Shown here: positions 11,077 through 19,744 of the stretch, one piece after another
How the letters are laid out: every line of letters begins with the position of its first letter
Position numbering within the stretch: position 1 is the first letter of the stretch
DNA from: Rhodocollybia butyracea
Lineage: Eukaryota; Basidiomycota; Agaricomycetes; Agaricales; Omphalotaceae
Direction of reading: 5' to 3'
DNA length: 36,367 nt
Assembly (NCBI GenBank): GCA_015501585.1
Contig: JADNRY010000597.1
Location: 1 to 36,367 of the forward strand
The notes under the pieces: generated by a model
What the model was told of the DNA's origin: nothing
The model's database searches: none
What the model saw: the letters and a program-made list of their open reading frames with translations, nothing else
Program-made: the position numbers and the translations under genes

Positions 11077-11180
11077 GGGTTCAGAACAAAAGACGAGAAA
11101 TTGCAGCAACGCAAACACCGGCATATTGAAACTGCACACGGACAGATTTTACCCTCCAAAAAGGCAGTTATGCGTCATTG
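11077..11180. repeat. Right copy of the roughly 105-bp direct repeat
   Basis: The second copy lies just upstream of the start codon of the minus-strand gene at 11062, so it may contain part of that gene's promoter. It matches 9172-9280 with scattered mismatches. Confidence 0.8.
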
Positions 11181-11234
11181 ATCATTGATCATCACGCATA
11201 ACTTCCTTTTTGGAGTGTAAAATCTGTCCGTGTG
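11135..11234. mobile_element. 100-bp foldback element with CTG flanks
   Basis: The arms CACACGGACAGATTTTA and TAAAATCTGTCCGTGTG form a long hairpin with about 45 nt in each arm and an AT-rich centre (TTGATCATTGATCATC). CTG flanks both ends in direct orientation. The 3-bp duplication and CAC-starting ends recall the MITE at 1198-1290. Confidence 0.7.
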
Positions 11235-12146
11235 CTGAGTATAATACAATAAGCACAGCATGAGTCAGCTATTTCTTTCTTTACTTTTCACGTTCATCAC
11301 CTCGTTATTTTTCTTCTTTAAAGGACTATGTCTTCCAGCTCTTCTTCTTCCAGCACCCAATGCAGGTCCAACATTTTAATTCCCCCAGTAGTTACTCTGG
11401 GGAATAATTTACTAAGGCCAGTAAGCTACTGTACTACCAGTACTGGGGAATAAAAATATCAACTCGGTAGTGGGCTGGTACGCATTTGATAAGGTCATGT
11501 GACTCGTCGATTGCAGATTTGGGTGGCTGCACGAAAATGGCTGGTTTACAGGCCAAATATGGATATTTCTGGGATGGTAGCTAGCCCCAAAAAGACTATA
11601 TATAATATATTAATATTTGAGCACTACTCCGAGGTGGATTAGGCACCATAAGGGGATGGATTGCATCGAAAAATCTAGATGATGTTCGGTCAAAGCTGGC
11701 TGAGCATTACCAAATTGGGTAATGCCATCAAAACAGTAAAAGCGGCCTAAAACATCAGGAAAAACACTTCTGACCTAGGCTTTTCAAGGTTCACCTCATG
11801 GTGCAGAGGCTATCCAAGGTGCCCAAGTTACTTTGGCACCCTAGGTTTTGAGGTCAATTCCTATGTCTCTTGTTATAAGTCCAGCAAAACTCTTAGCCTG
11901 GCCCCTGCCTCCTCCGGATATTCATCGAGGCCTTTCCACAAAGCATTTTCTATGGCTATCCTTTTCCTACTAATACACCACGCAGAGTCTTCAAATTACA
12001 AAGGGCACGTAGAGCAGTGTTATCAGAAGGATGGTGTGGTGGTACTTTAGGCGACGATTAAGGGAAGCCTCAACGCGGGTCACCGTGGCAAGAATCCTGA
12101 CAGTTTCGTGTAGTTGGGTCATTTGAAACGTTGAGTCTGGGTAGAA
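11235..12146. other. Intergenic stretch, no supported gene
   Basis: A Ser-rich start (ATGTCTTCCAGCTC at 11328) is cut off after a few dozen codons. Near 11379-11452 the word ATTCCCC and its complement GGGGAAT recur around a hairpin, possibly a small degenerate inverted-repeat element. Otherwise I see nothing that can be named. Confidence 0.5.
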
Positions 12147-12491
12147 TCAACTATTGGATGCGGACGGTATTGTAAAAGTCGAGTCGACAAGAGCATCGAG
12201 TTGGTCGATAGTTGTCAGATTGAAGAGTTGCTGAAGGGAGAGAGATGGAAAAAAAGTCTTGCAGTCTTTTATGATATTGACTATATCTTGAAGGACTGGT
12301 AGTGTACAACTTTGACTGGGTCCAAACGGTTCAAAGTTGGCAGGCAGACAATTTTTGTGAGATTTCGCGAGTCGGGAAAATGAAGGCAAATTTTGATACA
12401 TTGTTCTATTTGCTTTCAGGTTTGAGCGCTGAGGAGGAAACTCTGAGAACTCACCTTGTGGTAGATACAGACATTGCTTAAAATGACTCAT
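12147..12491 (-). other. Open frame of 114 codons, possible exon
   Basis: ATG-started on the minus strand (MSHFKQCLYLPQG). The frame includes a GTGAGT donor just after the first 12 codons, so it may really be two exons. It is rich in Leu, Ser and Phe, and I recognise no domain. Its neighbours do not help. It may equally be a chance frame. Confidence 0.25.
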
Positions 12492-12536
12492 CTAGCGGCG
12501 TTAATTATTGTCGGAATTTTGCCGGAAAATGAACGT

Positions 12537-12562
12537 GAATCGTAAATCGTAAATCGTAAATC
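12537..12562. repeat. 7-bp microsatellite
   Basis: Three and a half copies of TCGTAAA. Confidence 0.85.
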
Positions 12563-12751
12563 GAGAGGTCATCTTCCAACACGGATATCTCACAATGGTC
12601 TGGATAGTATCATCTAAGTCATTTGTTTAAGCTGCAGAATATATAGTACTAGGACACGAATCCAAAATATCAGAGAAAAAGTAGAACTAGATGATATAAC
12701 TGTTGTCTCTCCGATTTATTGAACAGAAAATGCAAACAATTAAAATGAAGG

Positions 12752-13515
12752 TGTCAGGAAGCGTATCAAGGAAACAAGTGCGCGGGAGCGCTTATCCGAG
12801 TAGTGGATCGACATCAATCAATTGCATTAATTTAGACAATTGATCAATCAAACAATCTTATAAAGATTGTTAATCTCTGATTTGGAATTCTACGGAATCT
12901 ACGGATTGTTCTCGGGACCTTGCCAACGTCCCGTAATCATGCACAAATGACTCTTCTCTTAGAAACGAGTCATATCTATGCTTATCTAGTCATCTATAGT
13001 CAGTAGTTAAGTACCGACAATTATTTACTTGTATATAGTCATTATTACACATAACGAGTCATATTGGGGAACCGGGAACCTACCGAAACACTATAAAATA
13101 GTGAGCTATTCGATTTCTGGTCCCCAGACTTCTTATTTTGTAACCACCACTTCGTGAATATACACTCTGCATTCTGACTACTATCTTGAGAGCATTACCT
13201 TGAGAATACATCCAATAACTAGATACTTACTGAGCAAATACCAGATAAGTACACTGTTTTGAAGCCTATATTGAGCACCATTCCAATATAGTGAATTTAC
13301 CAGCATCCCTGACGAATTACTGAGCGTTTCCAGTAATATTTACGACTCCCACATTTATCCTGTGAAGATTACTGAGCATATTCCAGTAATACTTACGACT
13401 CCATTACTGAGTGTTTCCAGTAATAACAACGACTTACAGCACTACTACTGAGTATTTCCAGTAGTACTCACGACCTATACCACTATTACTGAGCCTTTCC
13501 AGTAATACTTACACC
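12752..13515 (+). mobile_element. LTR-like promoter unit 1 (probable solo or relic LTR)
   Basis: It starts TGTCAGGAAGCG, as LTRs do with TG. It has several TGACT or AGTCAT words (12948, 12968, 12988, 13037, 13057), a TATAAAA box at 13092, then a T- and C-rich stretch and an array of stem-loops from 13224. A CTTACA at about 13513 could be the CA end. No coding region or primer-binding site follows, so a solo LTR is the simplest reading. The unit at 18530-19480 on the other strand has the same order of parts but little overall identity. The right border is uncertain. Confidence 0.5.
13224..13507 (+). repeat. Array 1: seven stem-loops with a TGAGC...TCCA core
   Basis: Units lie at 13224-13251, 13266-13291, 13316-13337, 13368-13390, 13403-13424, 13443-13466 and 13484-13507. 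Each has a stem of 7-9 pairs around a short loop that begins AGC or AGT and, except in the first unit, ends TTC. Stems differ yet pair: TACTTACTG with CAG(A)TAAGTA, CTATATTG with CAATATAG, TACTACTG with CAGTAGTA, TATTACTG with CAGTAATA. The array begins about 130 bp downstream of a TATA box, so it would be transcribed into a leader RNA. Confidence 0.85.
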
Positions 13516-13773
13516 CAATAAACCCATATAACAAGATTGTAGCCTACTCAGTATATATCAACCCTAAGGCTAATCTACTGCCTAGTAAACCCAGATCTGA
13601 GTATATAAAATACAGTGTTGGCAAAGGAGACTCGTATCCGACTCTTCACAGAAGGAGTTTCAAAAACAAAGGCAAAAGAGAAGCGCAAGTTGTAGGAGAT
13701 GTAGATAATCTCCAGAACGATAAAGCGGGAGGCTGAAGTCACAGTAAGCATTGACACCACTGATCATTCCCCA

Positions 13774-15957
13774 CTATCCTTCTTCATCCACCCAAATCGT
13801 TATTATCCCCAGGGATCTGGGCTTCACCAAAGGCAGGAGCAAGCATCTGGTACTCCCCTTGCGTGCAGCGCGACCACTAGCTTCCTTGGAGTCTTCCTTG
13901 GAGTCAATGTCATAGTACTCTGTTCTGGTGGTAACAAACTGCTTATATTCTGCACCAATCTTCAACTTCTTGCATATAACCTCAGTACTCTGAAACTGGG
14001 TAGCCATCTCCTGCTCAGCCCAGTCAGGAGAAGTCGCCCTCCATGACTCATCCCTCAAAGTGTTGCTAAAGCAAGTAATCATATATTCATGGCTTTCCAA
14101 ATTTCGCTCGGCCGTGAGGAGCTCAGGACTGAACATGACATTTAAGTCTTCCGGGGGGCAATATAGGACGCAAACAGCAATGACTATTTCATTTATGAGT
14201 TTCTGGAAATGCAGTGTGTTCCAGCCCCAAAGAATGCATCCAGGGCCGATGGTGTCTCTCTTGCCGGTAGCTCCTTCTCTGAAGGCATTGAGAGCCCCAG
14301 GCCACGAGAACTTATTGTTTCGGTAGGCCTGCATGTGAATCGAAGTCAAGGGAGCGGATGCATAGCGGTTGGCCATGAACAGCATGACATAAAAGAACGA
14401 CTTGAGGTCATCACAAACTTGGTGGGGGGAATCTGGGTCCTCTAAAAGTTTAATGGACATGAATTGCCATGTGCCCTGACAGGATATTGAGGATCTTCAA
14501 CAGAGGGAGAAGAAGGGTAACTCACAGTTCTTTCTGTTGTTCTCGCCGCCGGGGGTATCCCAGTGCCTTTTATCGAACATTCCCAGTCAATAAGGTACCC
14601 GCGACTTTTGAAGAAGATGATGTTCCCGGAGGAAATATCTCTGTGGAGCACACCCGCTTTGCGGTATGCTTTGTAATGAGCTATAGTCATTATTTAACAC
14701 ATATGTTCTAAGATAGGGGGTGGTTCACTGTACCTTGGAGTGCATCAGAAATAATCTGCGCAAACTGATGCATTGATATACACTTGGTGAGTGGCTCCCC
14801 GACAATGTCAAGCACTAGACGGAAGTGGACAAGTTTGATTCCGAGAACTTTGGTCTGCTGAAAACGGCCAGCTATGTCTTCTCCTGCCAGGGCATGAGGG
14901 ACATGAGAAACACCTTTGCACTCCAGAGCCTTGTAGGTTTTGTATTCGGAGTCATATTTCCAATTCCTCCAGAAGTCTTTCAGAAGCACGAGGCGCCGGT
15001 TCTCATGGTCAAATGCTACAAAGCAGCGTGTGCCTTGTCCTACGGGGTACAAGTGTGTGGTAGTGAAGGGTTGGTAGACATAGAGGGTACACAGGTTGAC
15101 AACTACTCTATAAACCACATCCACCTCCCTGTAAAAGCGTTTATGCAAGGCTTTTAAGTTCGGATTCCCTCCCAAGCCTGCCATCAAGACCTGAGAGACT
15201 TCTTTGTAAATTGGATCGCAGGGAAGAACAGGTTCCATGGTCACATCATGGCCACGGTCAGCGGGGCTGCTGTGAGTCAGACGCCAAAGGAACTTGTGAA
15301 GGTAAGGCATGGTAGTATGATTAAATGGATCTCTGTACTGCATGCCTGCGCGCAAATGGCAAAAAAAGACGACACTGGCCTCCGAGTATAAAGAACAGGA
15401 ATACACGGGTCCTTTGCTGCGCAGCCTGAATAGCATTGAGATAGAGGGTAATTTGGCCACGGGTATCCTTAGCACTCTCAGGAAGAGTTTTGGCAGGAGG
15501 AAAAGGATTGTCGTGCTTTTTGACTTTGAACTCCCCAAAGAGTTCCACAGAGGCAGAGTTAGTCGTGGAATCCGGGTTGTATTTCGACGCCTTGTACAAG
15601 CCAATATCCAGCTTAATCGCAGACAAAGAAAAGTATTTCGCCGAAAATGAGGAGGCGTCACAGTGATTAGATGTGTTAATAAGCATCCATTCCGGATGTT
15701 ATCTGCATAATATTAGATATCACAACGATTCCACGAAAAACAGTCGACATACGAACAGAGCATACTGCTGCATTTCCGCTTTCATCTGGGCAATATTCAC
15801 CAGAGCGTTGTACTTTACCGCCGGCATACCTTCGGCCTCTGGTAACAAATCCAAGAAATTTCTCATATCTATTTTTTTCATATTTATCCCTCATCTCCTT
15901 TTCTGCGGCCCAGTGAGCTCGGTCAAGAACATAGTGGCTCGATGTGGCGCCATGCAT
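13774..15957 (-). pseudogene. FunK1-family protein kinase, frameshifted
   Basis: This is a fungal FunK1-type kinase, a family expanded in mushroom-forming fungi. The C-terminal half is clear. The Lys strand reads RLVLLKDFWRNW. The catalytic loop is HRDISSGN (14645-14622), and LIDWE (14594-14580) replaces the usual DFG region. GTWQFMSIKLL follows a splice junction. Introns at 14733-14681 and 14525-14476 keep frame, and the last exon is 14475-13774. The N-terminal half contains EFK..K..NPF and TRGQI, family hallmarks. The frame breaks at an A7 run (15361-15367). The 5' exons, starting MHGATSSHYVLDRAHW at 15957 with donors at 15829 and near 15765, do not join cleanly to the rest. It is either a recent pseudogene or hit by homopolymer errors. 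A TATA-like ATATAAAG lies near 16105. Confidence 0.8.
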
Positions 15958-16939
15958 TGTCGTTGCGCGATTGTGGATTGAGTAGAAGCAGGCTCTGGCT
16001 CTGGCTCATGCAGACATTTTCTCGGAGTTAGGAGAGGCATAGTGGGCGCTCAGGTTCAAGTTGCAAAGGTCCTGACAGAATGTAAAAAGGGGCTTAATAT
16101 AACCATATAAAGAAAGTGTCCAGTTGGCAGACAAAAGTGAAGGGCAAGAAGGGAGTTGTGGCTTGCGTTTACTACTGCTATAGTCCGAACAAGATCATCT
16201 ACGATTGGTGGCGCTAGGCGGCATCGACAATTGTTTCGATTGTCTCAAATATATACAGACAGATGACTTGAAACTCAGACAATGCATTGCCATACATAGT
16301 GCACGAGGTATTGCCATCTGGCAAGCTCAGGTATCAAACCACTCAGAGGATCCTTAGCTCTACACTTAGCTATACATGATTAGAAAACCTAAAATGGAAT
16401 GCATGCAACGGTACATACCAGGGAACGGAATCACATCTCTGCCTGAATACTCTCGAACATTTTTGACCAGGATATGCCTCTTTGTCGATAAAAATCAAAT
16501 TTCCATTTAATTAAGCAATCACACAGATTCACTTTTGTCGGACACGAAGTAGGCTCTAATAAGAGAGACGGATAAGCATGCTCATATATAGAGGGAAAGG
16601 AAAATTTACTTTGTAATGCATCAGGAATGCGACAAAAGACCGTTTGCTGTTTACACTGAGCCTGACGGGAACAGAAAAATTGTTGGTTGGTTAGAAAAAT
16701 AAAAGCTTAGCAGCAGAGGACAAACCCGGGACGAACATACAGAGATTGTCAAAGCAGAAAGGATCACATGAAAAACAGGTGACACGAAAAGAAATCTTTT
16801 CTTACAATTTGAATTCGGGCGGTACTGGGATATTTACAAAACAAAAAATCGTTTGACAAAAGATAAAGGCGTTGAAGTGAACTATGGTACAAATATTCAT
16901 TGTTCGTAGATACATTTGGGCAGGGATTGGGTCAACCAT
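15958..16939. other. Intergenic stretch, no supported gene
   Basis: This separates the FunK1 start from the end of the next minus-strand gene. I see a small hairpin GACAAT/ATTGTC near 16229-16247 and AT-rich DNA, with no domain-bearing frame and no RNA gene. Confidence 0.5.
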
Positions 16940-17675
16940 TTATGCTATACCCCACCAAAAATCCGAAGGAAGTGGTTCAACAACGCCCTCAGCTTTCAGG
17001 AATTCAAAAAGGGCTTCCGCTTCGTTTATCGTCCCGATTAGACGGATGATCTCACCCCCATGCCATTTTAACCCCCGGCTTACAACAGTTCTGTCAGAAA
17101 GAAAGTCATTTTAGTCTAGAACCCAGCAGAAGAAATATTGCATACCGGCGAGTGTAGACACCAGGTTGCTCCCCCTTGATGACAATGAATCTCTCATTAT
17201 CCATCTTGTTCTTCAACGCAGCGAGGACCCCAGTCATTCGACATTCTTCATAAGCGGCTTCTCCCTGCTCAACTCCATTGAAGTTCTTGTAAACAGCATC
17301 AGACAATCTAGCAGTGGCCTCCTTTGCTCCAATGGATCCTTCACTTCCTTCCCATTCCCGGGTCACCATATCCAAATCGTTTAAGTTAATAAAGCTGAAC
17401 GTTCGCCCTTTCCCGGAACCAAGAGCCTGATAAATACCCCCCGCAGTGTAAGAAAAACTATAGTTGGCGGGAAATGCAACGGAGGTGGCGGCAGTGGCTG
17501 GAGTATATGGAAGGGAGCTCAGAGGCAACCTATCTGATAGCAAGACCGGTCAGTGGTTCAAGGCTAAGACGTACTAACCTGCTAACTTACTCGAGCAGTT
17601 GGGTGTAGCCGTGTCAACGACACAGTTGGACTTGTTGTCCTTCGATGTGTCTGAGCTGTTGCATGGTGGCTGCAT
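16940..17675 (-). CDS. 207-residue protein with possible RNase H1 N-terminal-like domain
   Basis: Three exons fit exactly: 17675-17591, 17533-17146 and 17090-16940. The introns are 57 and 55 bp with GTAAGT and GTATGC donors and CTGAC branch-like words, and the total is 208 codons with the stop. The C-terminal third reads RFIVIKGEQPGVYTRR across the second junction, then a Gly/Trp segment and INEAEALFEFLKAEG. The order K-G-x-x-P-G-V-Y, about 25-30 residues, then EA..F resembles the RNase H1 N-terminal (caulimovirus viroplasmin-like) fold that binds RNA-DNA hybrids. That similarity is from memory and modest. The N-terminal 130 residues are not recognised. The frame is intact, unlike most neighbours. 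A TATAAAT-like word lies close upstream near 17711, and a perfect hairpin lies at 17747-17775. Confidence 0.7.
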
Positions 17676-17746
17676 AGCGGTGAGAGGAATGAGAAATTTT
17701 CAACTTACTTTATAAATCCTCCCACCGCGTTGCCGTTGTGACTCAA

Positions 17747-17775
17747 TGTGATAGAACTTTTCCAGTTCTATCACA
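17747..17775. promoter_or_regulatory. Perfect 12-bp inverted repeat upstream of the 207-residue gene
   Basis: TGTGATAGAACT and AGTTCTATCACA are separated by 5 bases. It lies 72 bp upstream of the start codon of the minus-strand gene, where an operator-like protein site or a footprint of a small element could be. Function is unknown. Confidence 0.6.
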
Positions 17776-18529
17776 CTCTGGAAAGATGGAATCTCACAAA
17801 CAACAAGTTAGGAAGTTGGATTGCCTCGATTTAGTCGTCTGATAAGCGCTCGGCGGAGAACGGGAACGAGTATCTTCTACGACTCGTTAAGTATTCAAAA
17901 CAAAGCAGAGTAGTGAAACTTTTCGTCAGCCATGGACAGTATGTAGGCAGAAAGTATGTCATTCAAGTTTGTATGTACCTGCTCAGACCTGCTCCTTCTC
18001 TTCCTATTGATAAAACCTATATATATATATATAGATGTTGTTAGATGCTACAGCGATGAATAGAAATGCAATTATTCATACCCTGTCTGGATTGATAGCG
18101 GTTCTCTGCATTGGGTGAAGGAAGAATCATCAGGACCCGTCTGTGGTCTGGAATCGACACTAGCATTCCACCTTGACCACAACTGGTCTACAAAGCGATT
18201 AATTTTCAGTGCACGTAAAGGGGTAAAAACAAAAATGCGCACTAGCTGCCATCCGTGAGAAAGAGATCTTTCAGTTGGTTCTTCCATTTTCAGGAAACGA
18301 TGTTTAACAACAAAAGAAAGCTCTATTTTGATAGTTAGGAACAAGCTCGAGTGTGTTATGACTCGATCAATAGTCTCGTCCAAACCTTCACAGTACGTAA
18401 TTCAGCAGTAAAAATGATAAGAGAAATTAATGAGATTATAGACCAAGCCTTTCCGTTCGTTGAAACCGCTAGGCAAAAAATATATACTCAAACAACTAGG
18501 CTCAAGTAAAGTTAGTAACTAGTTTGTAA
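17776..18529. other. Intergenic stretch with an unassigned open frame
   Basis: A 103-codon minus-strand frame at 18072-18383 (containing KHRFLKMEEPTERSLSHGWQ) starts at a non-ATG codon and has no recognised domain; it could be an exon. An (AT)n run lies at about 18018-18035. Nothing else is supported. Confidence 0.4.
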
Positions 18530-18546
18530 TACGAAACTCACAGAAG

Positions 18547-18991
18547 TTATTATTTGGAGATAGCTCGACAAATAATAATATGATTACCCTCGGAGATAGC
18601 TCAACAAGCAGTAATATGAATCAGAACTAGTACTCGGAGATGGCTCAACAAGTAGTAGTCAGTGTGGTGTCTAGTACTCGGAGATAGCTCAACAAGTAAT
18701 AGTGAGTGTGGTGTCTAGTACTCGGAGATAGCTCAACAAGTAATAGTGAGTGTGGTGCCTAGTACTCGGAGATAGCTCAACAAGTAATAGTGAGTGTGAT
18801 GTCTAATACTTGGAGATAGCTCAACAAGTAATAGGAAGTTGCAACTCAGAGATAGCTCAACAAGTGGCAATTAAAGAAGTATTCACTAGGAGATAGCTCA
18901 ACAGGTGAATGTTAGTGGATACAACTTGGAGTTAGCTCAACAAGATGTATAAATGTGTATTGTAACTTGGAGATAGCTCAACAAGATACAA
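18547..18991 (-). repeat. Array 2: eleven stem-loops with a constant loop and varying stems
   Basis: On the plus strand each 30-33 bp unit is a left stem, the loop GAGATAGCTCAA, then a right stem. Starts are 18547, 18583, 18627, 18671, 18715, 18759, 18803, 18839, 18881, 18919 and 18960. Stems include TTATTATTTG with CAAATAATAA (10 of 10 pairs), CTAATACTTG with CAAGTAATAG, ATTCAC with GTGAAT, ATACAACTTG with CAAGATGTAT, and TTGTAACTTG with CAAGATACAA. The loop changes only at single positions (GGCTC at 18627, TTAGC at 18919, TCGA at 18547). On the minus strand the core reads TTGAGC, five bases, CCAA, matching array 1. Confidence 0.88.
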
Positions 18992-19122
18992 TGAGTTGGT
19001 CTGGTGATTCACACAAGTGATAACAGCAAACAAGTGGGGGTTTGGATTTAAGAAAAATAATACGTCTAATGTACATTGGTAAATCTAGACTACTTATATA
19101 CTAGTTAGGAAATGCTGCGGAA

Positions 19123-19403
19123 TGACTAGATTTGAGTCATAACTGCGGAAATACTGCGGATGAGTCAGTCTGACTATGTAATGCTGTGCAATGACTAATA
19201 TTGAGTCATGTATGCGGAACCGTAGTTGACTCAGATATCTGGCTGTGCAATGACTGATATTGAGTCATTGATGTAAAGAGGCTATGCAATGATGTCATAG
19301 CTGTGGAGCAGTGATGTGATATCATAACTGCGGAGCAATGGAATGACATCATGATTGTGGAGTAGCAAGATGACATCATAGTTGTGGAGCTAGAATGATG
19401 TCA
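19123..19403 (-). promoter_or_regulatory. Cluster of TGACTCA/TGACATCA-like sites
   Basis: TGACT...AGTCA pairs lie near 19123-19139, 19193-19208 and 19251-19267. TGAGTCA is at 19161. TGATGTCA or its complement TGACATCA occurs at 19290, 19344, 19371 and 19396. Such words are known binding sites of bZIP factors (Gcn4/AP-1 and CRE-like). They sit upstream of the minus-strand TATA box at 19100, as enhancer elements of an LTR would. Confidence 0.5.
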
Positions 19404-19744
19404 TGACTGTGCAGACTGTGCAGTGACTGTTAAAGATCATTCTGGTGTTCTGGATGAATGTGTGCAGCATTAACCCAAATGGTGTTGAATAACTAATGAA
19501 TGTAAAATGTTAAGTAGAAGTATTAATGATAGTGTTCATAGTTGGTTACAGAAGAAAAAAGATTGGGTGTATAGGATGTAGATCTGGGTCATAACAGAGT
19601 GCGACTCATGAAATTCCGAGTAATGATAAGCCAAACGGTCCGAAGTAGATGCGCCGCTGCCTGTTATAGATATGTTTACGGACTTGCTCTCCATATGTAG
19701 ACAAATCATCAAAATTGTGATTTTTAATACAGAATGCTTGCAGC

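Larger units (their letters stand above)
9233..11234. mobile_element. Candidate non-autonomous TIR element carrying a gene
   Basis: The outermost bases read CACATGGACAGATTTTA inward from 9233 and, on the other strand, CACACGGACAGATTTTA inward from 11234. They continue as TCCAAAAAGGAAGTTATGCGT on both sides. CTG lies immediately outside each end (9230-9232 and 11235-11237), as a 3-bp target duplication would. No transposase is present; the content is the gene at 9504-11062. The alternative is that only 11135-11234 is a small foldback element and 9233-9277 is a separate copy. Confidence 0.5.
18530..19480 (-). mobile_element. LTR-like promoter unit 2 (minus strand)
   Basis: Read on the minus strand from about 19480: an array of TGA-N-TCA words (19403-19123), a TATATAAGTA box (19100-19091), then a stem-loop array (18991-18547). 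The order and spacing copy unit 1 at 12752-13515, where the TATA box also precedes the first stem-loop by about 110-130 bp. No coding part or primer-binding site is seen. Ends are not defined; the call rests on architecture, not on terminal repeats. Confidence 0.45.

Noticed and set aside
15342..15650. Plus-strand frame opposite the FunK1 gene
   Set aside because: Antisense shadow of the kinase coding strand, which has clear family motifs.
18547..18991. CRISPR-like array (constant core with variable pieces)
   Set aside because: The variable parts are complementary stems around a constant loop, not independent spacers, and the surroundings are eukaryotic with introns.
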